From Nitrospirota bacterium (lineage in GTDB: Bacteria > Nitrospirota > Thermodesulfovibrionia > Thermodesulfovibrionales > UBA6898), in the NCBI GenBank assembly GCA_012026685.1, contig VEOY01000193.1:1-53926 (forward strand): 53,926 nucleotides of DNA, written 5' to 3'. The notes beneath the pieces were generated by a model. It saw only the letters and a list, made by a program, of their open reading frames with translations. It was not told where the DNA came from and did no database searches. Position numbers and translations under genes: made by a program. Shown in pieces: positions 16,713 to 25,719 of this stretch; position 1 is the stretch's first letter, and every line of letters begins with the position of its first letter.

Positions 16713-19700
16713 GCGCTCTCCCTTTTCCCAGAGGAATGGTCACGGTGACCGTTGTCCCCTTGCTGTTGTCACTGGTGAACACACAATCGCCGCCCAATTC
16801 CCTTGCCCTTTCCCGCATCCCCGTGACGCCGAATGAGGTCATTTTGGCGATATCCTGCGGCGAAATACCCTTTCCGTTGTCTGTCATCACGAGCATGATA
16901 GTGTCTTCTTCTACGGCAAGCCGAACGAATACGCTCGTGGCCTGCGCATGGCGGACCACGTTGGTAAGGGCCTCCTGGAAAATACGGAACATGGCAATAG
17001 TGACGACCGTCGGCAGAGTCACATGCTGGGGCGGAAATTCAAGGAAGCAGTTAAGCCCTGCCGAGTCGGAAAACCTCTTCGCCTGCCATTCCATTGCTGC
17101 TTCGAGCCCGAGGTGATCAAGCATTCGGGGCCTCAGTTCAGTGCAGATCTTGTGGACATCCTCAACCGCACTGTCTATGAGATCCATCGCTGACTGCAAT
17201 TTCTTCTCAGCGATATCTTTTTTCTGGAGAGTCTTTTTCAGCAACGAAAGTTCGATACGGGCGGCTGTCAATGTCTGGCCAAGTTCATCATGGATCTCCC
17301 GTGCCACCAAAGTCCGTTCTTCTTCCCGCGCGGTAAGCAGGTGAAGGGAGAGGTTGCGAAGCTGTTCACGGGAGACCATCAATGACTCCTCAACGGAAAA
17401 CCGGAAGATAGCTTCTCCGATCAGGGGGGTGATCAATTCCATAAGCTCGGTAGTCTGACGAGGAATGGCGTTCTTTCTTCTGTCGGCAAGATGGATAGAC
17501 CCCAACATTTTTTCACGATAACGGACCGGCATGATCGCAACGGACAGAAAACCCAGCTCCTCAGCCCTTTCCATCAGGGTTCTTGCAGCCAGTCCGCTTT
17601 CCGGGGACAGTACGTGTGAGGAATCGTTGCAGACAAACATGCCATTGCAGGCAATGCAGGAGCTGTCGTGACACTCAGGGGTATCCGCATTGTTCAGGAT
17701 GCCCCTGCAGGCACCCTTTCCTTCGAAAAGACATACCTCCTTCTCCCAGACCTCCCTTGCGACCCCAGCATATGCGCCGCGGGACGTCTTACCGTCTTCA
17801 TTGTGCAGGCAGATGCCGACGCAGAAACAGCGCGACCATTTTTTTATCAGCCCTGCAGCATCATTCAGGTAATCATCGCATGTGGGAGCGGAAGAAAATA
17901 ATTTCAGCAGGTCGTTTGTCGCAATGATCTTTCTCTCATTCTCCTTGCGGGAACTGATGTCGAACATGGTTGACCGGCTCACGGCAAAATTGCCTTCGCT
18001 GTCACATACCGCGGCCGCGCTCAATAATGCTATGAACGTGCTCCCGTCCTTGCGGATGACCTCGAATTCAAGGTCCCGTATCCATCCCTGTTCCAGGAAT
18101 TTCGGAAAGTTTTCGGCGAAGACATTTCTGCTCCGCGGGGTCAGAAAATCCGTGAACTTCCTGATACCCACGACCTCGCCGCGCGAGTATCCCAGCCACT
18201 GAAGTTCAGTATCGTTGATGTTGATGACGACCCCATTGCCGTCAAGCGAATGATAACCGCAGGGGGCATTGTTATAGAGGTCCCCGATCTCCTTCGCCTG
18301 TATGGACACCTGGGCCGTCCGCTCGTTGACGCGTGCTTCCAGTTCATCGTTCATCTTGCGCAGTGCTTCCCCTGCCTGCCTGCGAGCGGTAATATCAGTA
18401 ATCGTGCTGGCAAAACGGCGAAGCCCTGCAGGGAAGGTAACAACATGCAGCCAGCGTCCCGTATGCTTCACATATGTCTCAAAATCTTCGGCCCTCTGGT
18501 CAGCAACCACCCGTGCGAATATCGGAAGGTATTGAGACACGGCATCAGGAAAGACTTCGCTGATGCAGCGTCCAACTATTTTCCCGCGGGATATCCCGGT
18601 ATGTTGTTCGTAGGCGTCATTTACCTCAAGGACGCGCCAATCCACCGGCCGGCCCCCATCATCGAACAAGAGTTCGTAGAGCGCAAACCCTTCGGCCATG
18701 TTCCGGAACAACAGACGATATTTTTCTTCGCTTTTGCGCAGTGCATCCTCTGCGGCCTTGAAATCATTTATGTTTTCCGAGAAAATAACGAGACCGCCGA
18801 CCGTGTTGCTGCTCTTATACCACGGCCTGACCTCCCAGCGCACCCATTCGGTATGGCCGTCAGCCCGGACCCAGGGGTCAGCGTCGTTCCGCTCGACAGC
18901 TCCGGCCAGGCACCGGTGGAGCGTTTCTTTCCATCGTTCAGGGATGTCGGGGAAAACCTCGTAATGGTTAAGACCGATAATGTCCCGTTCATCGAGACCG
19001 TAGTCCGAAAACCACCTTCGGCTGGCGCTTATGTATCGCAAATCGTTGTCCAGCATGGCGATAGCAGCCGGAGCATGCCCGACAAAGATGCGGAGCCTTT
19101 CCTCGCTCTCTGTCAGCGCCTGTTCAGTCTGTTTCAGCCTCTGAATATCCAGGTTGATGCCGGCCCAGCATTTAACCCGCCCCTCTTCGTCCCTCACCGG
19201 CACACCTCGCGCCAGTATAGGATGCCACTGTCCATCCGTCCCGCGGAACCGGTGCTCGATATCCCAGGCGCCGCCGGTGCGCACGCATTCTTTCCATGCT
19301 GCGATAGTGCGTTCCGCATCATCGGGATGCAGCACATCCCCCCAGCCGAAGTTGGAACACTGTTCCTGGGTCATGCCGACGAGTTTAAGGAATGATTCGC
19401 TTGCGTAGATATTTCGACCATCGGGAGCGCAAATCCAGGTGCCGAAATCAATGCTTTCCCCAATGGCGCGATACATCTGTTCGCTTTCCCGCAGAGCCCT
19501 TTCCGCAAGCTTGCGCTCGGTGATGTCATGCGTATAAATGAGGGCAACGTTCAACCGGGGCACCAGACAGATAGTCTCACTGAATGTCCGGTCCTTGATC
19601 GTTACCTCACGGTTTACGGTCAATGAACGCTGTCTGTCCCACTCAGCGATGACATCTGGCAAATCCGGAGGAATGAATGCCCGTGCGTCTTCGAGGCTCA

Positions 19701-19935
19701 GACCAAGGCTCTCCAATGTCACCTTCGTGGCCGAATTGACGAACGTGAGGTTGCCGGAAACATCTGTTCCCAGGACCGGGTTCGGATTGAGTTGCGGGAA
19801 CGTAGCCAGATGAGCAAGCCTTTCTTCGGCCGTATCTCGTCCGGTGCCGTCGTTCTCGCGCAGTAAATCACCCGATTCCTTGCGCACCCTGTTCGCAGCG
19901 GTCACGTCGGCATCTGTCTTTTCTTTTTCGTTCAT
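16687..19935 (-). CDS. Multi-PAS/GAF sensor histidine kinase, NarX-like
   Basis: This 1082-residue protein has no clear membrane segment. By pattern it has five PAS domains (about 40-140, 150-270, 275-395, 400-520, 545-670), a short coiled coil ('DELEARVNERTAQV') before the fifth, a GAF-like domain (about 680-845), a HisKA_3 dimerisation domain with phospho-acceptor His882 in 'VAREIHDELGQ', and an ATPase domain ('EALTNVVRHA', 'TDNGKGIS', 'GVTGMRERARELGG'). The GAF part has six cysteines between 'VCLFEGKGACRG' and 'GMFVCN', possibly a redox or metal site. It is a cytoplasmic sensor; its partner regulator overlaps its 3' end. Confidence 0.92.
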   Translation of the reverse strand: MNEKEKTDADVTAANRVRKESGDLLRENDGTGRDTAEERLAHLATFPQLNPNPVLGTDVSGNLTFVNSATKVTLESLGLSLEDARAFIPPDLPDVIAEWDRQRSLTVNREVTIKDRTFSETICLVPRLNVALIYTHDITERKLAERALRESEQMYRAIGESIDFGTWICAPDGRNIYASESFLKLVGMTQEQCSNFGWGDVLHPDDAERTIAAWKECVRTGGAWDIEHRFRGTDGQWHPILARGVPVRDEEGRVKCWAGINLDIQRLKQTEQALTESEERLRIFVGHAPAAIAMLDNDLRYISASRRWFSDYGLDERDIIGLNHYEVFPDIPERWKETLHRCLAGAVERNDADPWVRADGHTEWVRWEVRPWYKSSNTVGGLVIFSENINDFKAAEDALRKSEEKYRLLFRNMAEGFALYELLFDDGGRPVDWRVLEVNDAYEQHTGISRGKIVGRCISEVFPDAVSQYLPIFARVVADQRAEDFETYVKHTGRWLHVVTFPAGLRRFASTITDITARRQAGEALRKMNDELEARVNERTAQVSIQAKEIGDLYNNAPCGYHSLDGNGVVININDTELQWLGYSRGEVVGIRKFTDFLTPRSRNVFAENFPKFLEQGWIRDLEFEVIRKDGSTFIALLSAAAVCDSEGNFAVSRSTMFDISSRKENERKIIATNDLLKLFSSAPTCDDYLNDAAGLIKKWSRCFCVGICLHNEDGKTSRGAYAGVAREVWEKEVCLFEGKGACRGILNNADTPECHDSSCIACNGMFVCNDSSHVLSPESGLAARTLMERAEELGFLSVAIMPVRYREKMLGSIHLADRRKNAIPRQTTELMELITPLIGEAIFRFSVEESLMVSREQLRNLSLHLLTAREEERTLVAREIHDELGQTLTAARIELSLLKKTLQKKDIAEKKLQSAMDLIDSAVEDVHKICTELRPRMLDHLGLEAAMEWQAKRFSDSAGLNCFLEFPPQHVTLPTVVTIAMFRIFQEALTNVVRHAQATSVFVRLAVEEDTIMLVMTDNGKGISPQDIAKMTSFGVTGMRERARELGGDCVFTSDNSKGTTVTVTIPLGKGRAHVQNSDSR

Positions 19936-20027
19936 TGCAGGGAATGTATCCCAAAAATCAGCCGCAACCGGGCCTCTTATGGGCTATTCATAGTATATAC
20001 CAAAAAAACATCCGGAAAAGTCCCTGT

Positions 20028-20055
20028 CAGGGAATGCTGACATCGGCATTCCCTG
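20028..20055. promoter_or_regulatory. Perfect palindrome upstream of the kinase and the + strand cluster
   Basis: CAGGGAATGC and GCATTCCCTG form a perfect ten-base inverted repeat with an eight-base spacer. It lies in the 199-base divergent region, about 95 bases before the kinase ATG. It has no T run, so an operator or a 5'-UTR hairpin is more likely than a terminator. Confidence 0.5.
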
Positions 20056-20134
20056 TAACTGACGAAAAAAATAGGTGAATCTGATTGTTTCTTCGATCTC
20101 CGGAAATCAGAATAGTAGTGGATGCTTAGATTGG

Positions 20135-20599
20135 ATGGTAACGGTCAGGGTCATGAAGGGATCTGAAGAGAAGGGCTTATTTGCCGCGGACTACGCGGAC
20201 CTCTTCGGGTTCCTGATGGACCAGTGCTGCCTGCCCCGGGAAAGCATGGTTTTCGTGGAGGATATCGCATCATGGTGCAAAGGAAAAGGTATCCCCGAAT
20301 CCGATGCTGAAAGGCCATTCAGATTTATCACCTTTCGCTCGGGTGAATGCAACATGCTGATTCGGAAGCATATTTCCGACAAAGTCGTATCTCAGCGCAT
20401 AAATGCCCTGGGCATCAGAAACCAGTTGCAAGACAATCGTTCGGACATCGCAGGAAGACTGAATGCCGATAAAAAAAGGCTTGCCTTCCTTTTCCTGATC
20501 GAATATGCCGCGAGTCTGCCGGAAACAGGGAACGATGAACTGTTGACCGATGCGTGGGCATTTAAAGAAATGGAGCGCATGAGATTCTTTGCAGAATAA
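20135..20599 (+). CDS. Hypothetical protein
   Basis: This 154-residue protein (from ATG 20135; a GTG at 20075 and an ATG at 20153 are other possible starts, none with a strong ribosome site) is not recognised. It has no membrane segment or signal, is mixed helix/strand, and has three or four cysteines ('QCCLPRES', 'WCKGKG', 'GECNML'). It is followed in the same direction by the small paralogue gene and the cbb3 oxidase, and may be co-transcribed with them. No function can be given. Confidence 0.5.
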   Translation: MVTVRVMKGSEEKGLFAADYADLFGFLMDQCCLPRESMVFVEDIASWCKGKGIPESDAERPFRFITFRSGECNMLIRKHISDKVVSQRINALGIRNQLQDNRSDIAGRLNADKKRLAFLFLIEYAASLPETGNDELLTDAWAFKEMERMRFFAE

Positions 20600-20654
20600 A
20601 CCGGCAGCGCATGGAGATAATGAAATTATGTCAGCAAGAGTGGGAGAAACGTGT

Positions 20655-20909
20655 ATGGCGTATTCCGTCAGTGCATTAAGAAACAGACTGAAAGAACTAT
20701 ATCCTGAGCTTCAAGAGCAAGGCGTATCGCTCTCGCTGAATTTCGACAGTGAGTCGCAGGGATACAGTCTCACATTGTCAAAAGGGAACAAAATGCTATT
20801 GACGCATATTGACAAGACAGATGCAGAATCCTGCATGGGCGGTGTTAGATATGCGTATCTTGATGCCGTAGTCGAGCGGTTTGTCAATAAGTTTGTATTT
20901 GGAGATTGA
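20655..20909 (+). CDS. Small conserved protein, paralogue of the gene at 13.4 kb
   Basis: This 84-residue protein shares the pattern YS-AL-YPE-G-SL-Y-'L.TH.DK.DA..CM.G' with the 87-residue protein at 13356-13619. The ATG at 20655 is chosen because it aligns with that protein's start (MAYS against MGYS) and has GGGAG eight bases upstream; an ATG at 20628 is also possible. It contains one cysteine, conserved with the paralogue. It lies 70 bases before the cbb3 oxidase genes. Function unknown. Confidence 0.7.
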   Translation: MAYSVSALRNRLKELYPELQEQGVSLSLNFDSESQGYSLTLSKGNKMLLTHIDKTDAESCMGGVRYAYLDAVVERFVNKFVFGD

Positions 20910-20979
20910 ACCCTGAATAGGACTGCATGGTCACAACACTGCCAGCACGGCTGTTTGCAGTTCATCATAGGTGATACGG

Positions 20980-22332
20980 ATGAAAAATCATTCTGAGGGC
21001 GAACTCGTCGATAACAAGATCGTATCAACATGGATGATCTGGGGTTTTTTCTGGGCCATATTCGCACCTGCCATAGGCATCCTTCTCTCCCTGAAATTCA
21101 ACTACCCTGATCTCCTGAGCACACAGTACAGTCATTTCGGGAGGCTCAGGCCGGTCCATGTCAACGGCGTCATCTTCGGCGTCTTTTCAACGATCTTCCT
21201 CGGCCTTGTCTATTACATGGTACCGAAGCTGACCGGCGTGCGCATGTACCGCGAAGCATGGTCGAAGTATGCTGTGTGGCTCTGGAACGGCACACTCCTC
21301 GTTGCACTGCTCTCGGTCCTGTTCGGATACAACAAGGGCCTCGAAGTGGCCGAACTGCCCAACCCTCTGCCCCTTGGACTGATTGCCTCCCTCGCCATTA
21401 TAGGGGTCCAGGTCTTCATGAGCATTGCGCGGCGGAATGAAGAGAAGATCTACGTCTCCCTCTGGTATATCATTGCGGCTCTCGTATGGACAGGAATAAA
21501 CCTTGTCTACGGGAACTTCGTCGTTCCCTATGCCGCGCCCGGCGTGAACAATGCTGCGCTCCACGGCCTCTTCCTGCACTATGTCGTGGGCCTCTGGATC
21601 ACGCCGGCAGGACTGTCAGTCGTTTATTTTTTCCTGCCGGTTGCGGCGAGGAGCCCCCTGTACAGCCACAAACTGTCCCTTGTCGGATTTTGGTCTCTCG
21701 CGTTCTTCTATCCGTTTGTCGGTATACACCACTACCTCTTCAGCCCCATACCTGCATGGACGCAGACAGTGGCGATCGTTGCCAGCGTCATGCTCATTAT
21801 ACCGGTCTGGACAGTGGTGGTGAATTTCTTTGGGACCCTCAGGGGCAACTGGTCAAAATTTCATGATGACTTCACGGTAAAGCTCATCATCTTCGGCGCT
21901 GTCATGTACTTTATCGGCAGCACGCAGGGCTCTGTCGAGGCGCTGAGAAGTGTCCAGAAGCCGACACACTTCACCGATTTTGTCATAGCACACTCTCATG
22001 CGACCGTCTTTGGCGGCTATGTCATCTGGGTCCTCTCTGCGTGCTACTACGTATGGCCGAGAGTCACCGGAGCAGTGTTCCATGAATCGATCGCGAAAAC
22101 AAGCACCTGGATGATCATGCTCGGCATCTCCGGCATGGTCTTCATCCTTACGCTTCAGGGACTCATCCAGGGGACAGTGCTGATGGAAGGTGCGGAGTTT
22201 GTCGACAGCATAGTTTCCATGAAGCCGTACTGGCTGCTGAGAACACTTGCCGGCATCACGATGGACATAGGGATAGCCCTTGTGGGCGTAAATCTTCTCA
22301 TGGGGCAGAGGAAGACAGGGATTGAACCATGA
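20980..22332 (+). CDS. ccoN: cbb3-type cytochrome c oxidase subunit I
   Basis: This 450-residue protein has about twelve membrane helices. Recognisable parts are 'FGRLRPVHVNGVIFG' with the low-spin haem His, 'LHYVVGLWITPAG' with the first CuB His, 'FVGIHHYLFSPIPAWTQ' with the two CuB His residues, and 'THFTDFVIAHSHATVFGGY' with the remaining haem ligands. It reduces oxygen at high affinity. The ATG at 20980 has AGGTGAT upstream and is preferred to the GTG at 20971. Its stop overlaps the next gene as ATGA. It is diverged from proteobacterial CcoN in the region around the usual 'GHNAVGFF' and 'GHVHSG'. Confidence 0.9.
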   Translation: MKNHSEGELVDNKIVSTWMIWGFFWAIFAPAIGILLSLKFNYPDLLSTQYSHFGRLRPVHVNGVIFGVFSTIFLGLVYYMVPKLTGVRMYREAWSKYAVWLWNGTLLVALLSVLFGYNKGLEVAELPNPLPLGLIASLAIIGVQVFMSIARRNEEKIYVSLWYIIAALVWTGINLVYGNFVVPYAAPGVNNAALHGLFLHYVVGLWITPAGLSVVYFFLPVAARSPLYSHKLSLVGFWSLAFFYPFVGIHHYLFSPIPAWTQTVAIVASVMLIIPVWTVVVNFFGTLRGNWSKFHDDFTVKLIIFGAVMYFIGSTQGSVEALRSVQKPTHFTDFVIAHSHATVFGGYVIWVLSACYYVWPRVTGAVFHESIAKTSTWMIMLGISGMVFILTLQGLIQGTVLMEGAEFVDSIVSMKPYWLLRTLAGITMDIGIALVGVNLLMGQRKTGIEP

Positions 22333-23612
22333 AAAGTGCCAGAGTTATTGCGCTCATAGCTGGTTTCGGCTTCCTTTTCCTCGCCCTTGCAGTGCAGGGT
22401 ATCTTCCCGTACGTGATGAAGGAGGCGGGGCCGAAAACGGTCACCAGAACGGTCAGAACGGAAGTGGGCGAACTTACAGCGATCGGGTCTGCAGCCCGGC
22501 CATATACAGCGCTCGAAGCACAGGGGCGGGCTATTTATATCCGCGAAGGCTGCTGGTACTGTCACTCCATGTACCTGAGGCCTGTTGCGGGCGAGGACCG
22601 GCGGTGGGGACCTGTCGCGGAATTCGGCGAATATACCCATGACCTGCCGCATCTTTTCGGCACGAGAAGGATCGGCCCGGACCTTACCCGTGTCGGCGGC
22701 AAATACGGCGATGACTGGCATGCTGCGCATTACTTCGATCCCCGGATGGTGGTCCCTGACTCCGTGATGCCGCGGTTCACCTGGCTGTTCACCAAAGATG
22801 CCGCAAGCGGCAAACAGGTTCTCAACGAAGAAGGGAAAGCTCTGGTGGCATTTATCCAGAACATTGGGATGAGCAGGGGCAAATGGCGGGATTCCTTCCC
22901 GTACCAGATCCTGGCGACCGGCGCATCATCCATTCAGACTGAGGTGTCGCTGTCTCACGGTAAGGCCGTGTACCTGCGCCGCTGCGTGGGATGCCACGGG
23001 GAAAAGGGAGATGGAAAAGGGAGCGCCGTTTCACTTGTGCTGTTCAGGGTAGCGCAGCCCCGCGACTTCACGACCGGTGCTTTCAAATTCAGGACAACCC
23101 CTTCAGGCTCGGTGCCGCTGGACTCCGACCTTTTCAGGACCATATCGGTCGGCATCAGGGGTTCGGCAATGCCACCGTGGTTCAACCTGCCTGAAGAAGA
23201 CCGCAGGGATGTCATCCAGTATATCAAGACCTTTTCCCGTGATTTTGAGGAATTTCCTCCCGGGCCTCCGATCGAGATCCCTCGTCCCCCAAAACCGACT
23301 CCGGACCTGATATCCCGGGGCAAAAAGGTCTTCGAAGAGATGCAATGCAAGGAGTGTCATGGAGCTGAAGGAAGAGGAGACGGCCCCAGCTCGAACACGC
23401 TCAAAGACGATTTCGGCAACAGGATACCTCCTGCCAACTTTACCACCGGGATCTTCAAGAGCGGGCCGCGGCCCGAGGACATATTCAGAACCTTCATGAC
23501 CGGCCTGAACGGCACGCCCATGCCGTCATTCAAGGACGCATTCACATCGCCTGACGACGGGTGGGCGATAACCTTTTACGTCCTCAGCCTTTCGGCAGAC
23601 AGGGGAAAATGA
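22329..23612 (+). CDS. ccoO: CcoO fused to two cytochrome c domains
   Basis: This 427-residue protein begins with a CcoO module: a membrane anchor (about 7-27), haem site 'EGCWYCHSMYLRP', 'GTRRIGPDLTRVGGKYGDDWH' and 'DSVMPRFTWLF'. It continues into two class I cytochrome c domains with 'CVGCHGEKGDGKG' and 'CKECHGAEGRGDG', each with a later Met region ('GSAMPPW', 'GTPMPSF'). The second and third domains match the dihaem part of CcoP without its membrane anchor. The result is one triheme subunit in place of CcoO plus CcoP. It overlaps both neighbours by four bases, so the three genes are coupled. Confidence 0.9.
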   Translation: MKSARVIALIAGFGFLFLALAVQGIFPYVMKEAGPKTVTRTVRTEVGELTAIGSAARPYTALEAQGRAIYIREGCWYCHSMYLRPVAGEDRRWGPVAEFGEYTHDLPHLFGTRRIGPDLTRVGGKYGDDWHAAHYFDPRMVVPDSVMPRFTWLFTKDAASGKQVLNEEGKALVAFIQNIGMSRGKWRDSFPYQILATGASSIQTEVSLSHGKAVYLRRCVGCHGEKGDGKGSAVSLVLFRVAQPRDFTTGAFKFRTTPSGSVPLDSDLFRTISVGIRGSAMPPWFNLPEEDRRDVIQYIKTFSRDFEEFPPGPPIEIPRPPKPTPDLISRGKKVFEEMQCKECHGAEGRGDGPSSNTLKDDFGNRIPPANFTTGIFKSGPRPEDIFRTFMTGLNGTPMPSFKDAFTSPDDGWAITFYVLSLSADRGK

Positions 23613-23809
23613 TGGCAACCCCGATATTGTTCGGATTTTTTGTTTCCCTCGGTATGGCTCTTGGCGCATTTGCCTTTTTCCTCTGGGCAATCATGGCCGG
23701 CCAAATGGAAGACACCGAGGACCTGAAGTACCGGATACTCCAGAGAGAGGAGGAGGAGGATACCAACAGGACAGGACGCCGCATACCGACAACGGGCGTT
23801 CCATCATAA
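23609..23809 (+). CDS. ccoS: CcoS-like cbb3 oxidase assembly protein
   Basis: This 66-residue protein has one N-terminal membrane helix followed by the CcoS-type pattern 'FFLWAIMAGQMEDTEDLKYRIL' and an acidic, hydrophilic tail. CcoS is needed for cofactor (copper/haem) insertion into CcoN. The ATG at 23609 overlaps the previous stop as ATGA; the next codon is also ATG and has better spacing from AGGGG. A CcoQ-like subunit is the alternative, but the GQ-x-D-D/E-x-E motif favours CcoS. Confidence 0.78.
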   Translation: MMATPILFGFFVSLGMALGAFAFFLWAIMAGQMEDTEDLKYRILQREEEEDTNRTGRRIPTTGVPS

Positions 23810-23828
23810 AACAAGGAGGGACTGAACT

Positions 23829-24551
23829 ATGAACAAACTGCTCCGCGGATTCGCTGTTTCATTCCTGTGTGTCGTATTTTTTGCCGGTGTTCCCGCAGCG
23901 GACGCTTATGAGGAAGGGGCTGTATCCAATAGCGGAACGATCAAAGGGAAGGTAAGCTTTCATGGCGAAATCCCGATGAGAAAGGTGATCCCAACCAAAG
24001 ACACGGAGGTCTGCGGCGGCATCCGGGAGGATCCTCTGATCGCCATGGGGTCCGGCAACGGGGTTACGGACGCGATCGTCTATATCAAGGAAATGCAGAA
24101 GGGCAAAAAATGGGTAAAACCCGCGAAATCGCCTGTTCTGGACAACAAAAACTGCAGGTTCCACCCGCCGGTACAGGTGATACCTGTCGGAATGAACGTG
24201 GCCATCCACAACTCAGACCCGGTCCTGCACAATACCCACGGTTTCCTGATCAAATCCACGATGTTCAACGTAGCAATGCCGAAACAGGGCATGCAGGTGG
24301 AACGTCCGCTCGCCAGGCCGGGTATAATCCGCGTCGAATGCGATTCCCACGGCTGGATGCGGGGATGGATCTATGTCGCAGACAACCCGTACTATGCGAT
24401 GACCGGCAAGGATGGGACCTTCACGATCAGCGATGTCCCTCCGGGGAACTATACCCTGGTCATATGGCAGGAGTATATGGGCAGCAAGGAAATGCCGGTC
24501 ACGGTCAAGGCAAGAGAAACGGTGAATGTGCCGTTTGAGGTACCGAAATGA
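23829..24551 (+). CDS. Exported cupredoxin-like protein with carboxypeptidase-regulatory-like end
   Basis: This 240-residue protein has a signal peptide (about 1-26), then a cupredoxin-like domain with possible copper ligands in 'HNSDPVLHNTHGF' and 'VECDSHGWMRGW' (His, Cys, His, Met in blue-copper spacing), and a C-terminal beta-sandwich 'GKDGTFTISDVPPGNYTLVIWQE', typical of carboxypeptidase-regulatory-like domains. Related proteins occur with respiratory gene clusters. AGGAGG lies eight bases before the ATG. It may be a periplasmic electron carrier or copper donor for the cbb3 oxidase; that is inference. Confidence 0.75.
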   Translation: MNKLLRGFAVSFLCVVFFAGVPAADAYEEGAVSNSGTIKGKVSFHGEIPMRKVIPTKDTEVCGGIREDPLIAMGSGNGVTDAIVYIKEMQKGKKWVKPAKSPVLDNKNCRFHPPVQVIPVGMNVAIHNSDPVLHNTHGFLIKSTMFNVAMPKQGMQVERPLARPGIIRVECDSHGWMRGWIYVADNPYYAMTGKDGTFTISDVPPGNYTLVIWQEYMGSKEMPVTVKARETVNVPFEVPK

Positions 24552-24593
24552 TCATCTTCCGTAGTTTGTATTGATTAATGAAAGGAGGAAATG

Positions 24594-25700
24594 ATGAGCA
24601 GAGACAGAAGAGAATGGAAGACCAGGGACAGGGAAAGGGAGGGATCAGGGACAGTACCGGGAATGTCCCGCCGCACCTTTATCAGTGGGGCCCTCGCCGC
24701 TGGCGCGGCTGCAATAGGTCATGGGCTGATCCCCGGCATCAGCATCATTGATCTTGCATACGGGGCAGAGAGTTTCAGCTTCGCATGGATCTCGGATACC
24801 CATCTGTACCCCAAGACCCTGAATACGCGGTTCGTCGAAAAGGCGGAACGGGCAATCAATGACGTGAAGAACATGAAGCCGGCGCCTGACTTTCTGATCT
24901 TCGGAGGAGACCTCGCCCAGCTTGGCGACCCCAAAGAGCTGCAGCTCGGCGCAGAGCTTCTGGATCAGATCTCCATCAAAAAACATTTTATCCCGGGGGA
25001 ACATGACTGGTACCTCGATATGGGCGAAACCTGGGGAAAGATGTTCGGCAAGCCCCCCTGGACCTTTGACCACAAAGGGATACGATTCATTGGCCTCGAT
25101 ACGGTCAGCCGCGGCCCTGATTACTGGACAGCAAAGAAGATGACCCCTGCAGAGCGGATGGGACACATGGCTACCCTGGACGGATCGGTTGCCGGTCCAT
25201 GGGCAGGACTCGGCCCCGAGCAGCTTCAGTGGATGGCTGCCACCCTGTCCAATTGGCCGAAGGACAAACCGGTGATCGTGTTCAGTCACAATCCCTTGTA
25301 CGAATATTATCCGCCGTGGAATTTCTGGGTACGCGACTGGCGCCAGGTCCACGAGATTCTCAGACCTTATCAGCATGTGACGAACATCCATGGACACACC
25401 CACCAGGTCCTTTACAACGAGATCGGCAGCATGCGGTCCATCGGCATGCTGGCCACGTCATGGACCTGGCCTTATCCGCCCGAGGGTGTGCCGGTACTGA
25501 CTATCCCCATGGTCCGCGTGGACCCCGGTGACCAGTTCGATGGCGTCGGATGGGGAAAGATAAATGTGCCATCGTCAGGCAAGGTCGCTTACGAATACAT
25601 GATGTGGCGCAAGGATGTCTATGCCCAGTCGCAGGTCGACTCAGGAACCGGCGACAACGACAACCAGGTACTGAGTCCGCGGGTCGCTGACCGACCATAA
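24594..25700 (+). CDS. Tat-exported metallophosphoesterase
   Basis: This protein of about 368 residues has a twin-arginine signal preceded by a charged extension ('SRRTFISGALAAGAAA', about 24-40), and a calcineurin-like phosphoesterase domain: 'WISDTHLY', 'IFGGDLAQLGD', 'IPGEHDWY', 'VFSHNPLY' and 'NIHGHTHQV'. The usual GNHD Asn is Glu here. It would hydrolyse phosphoesters in the periplasm; the substrate is unknown. GGAGG lies two bases before ATG 24591 and five before ATG 24594; the latter fits better. It lies within the oxidase/cytochrome group, but a functional link is not shown. Confidence 0.85.
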   Translation: MSRDRREWKTRDREREGSGTVPGMSRRTFISGALAAGAAAIGHGLIPGISIIDLAYGAESFSFAWISDTHLYPKTLNTRFVEKAERAINDVKNMKPAPDFLIFGGDLAQLGDPKELQLGAELLDQISIKKHFIPGEHDWYLDMGETWGKMFGKPPWTFDHKGIRFIGLDTVSRGPDYWTAKKMTPAERMGHMATLDGSVAGPWAGLGPEQLQWMAATLSNWPKDKPVIVFSHNPLYEYYPPWNFWVRDWRQVHEILRPYQHVTNIHGHTHQVLYNEIGSMRSIGMLATSWTWPYPPEGVPVLTIPMVRVDPGDQFDGVGWGKINVPSSGKVAYEYMMWRKDVYAQSQVDSGTGDNDNQVLSPRVADRP

Positions 25701-25719
25701 CATACAGGAGGAGGATATT

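Noticed and set aside
18250-19395. 381-residue plus-strand ORF within the histidine kinase
   Set aside because: It lies antisense to well-defined PAS domains and has no ribosome site or motif.
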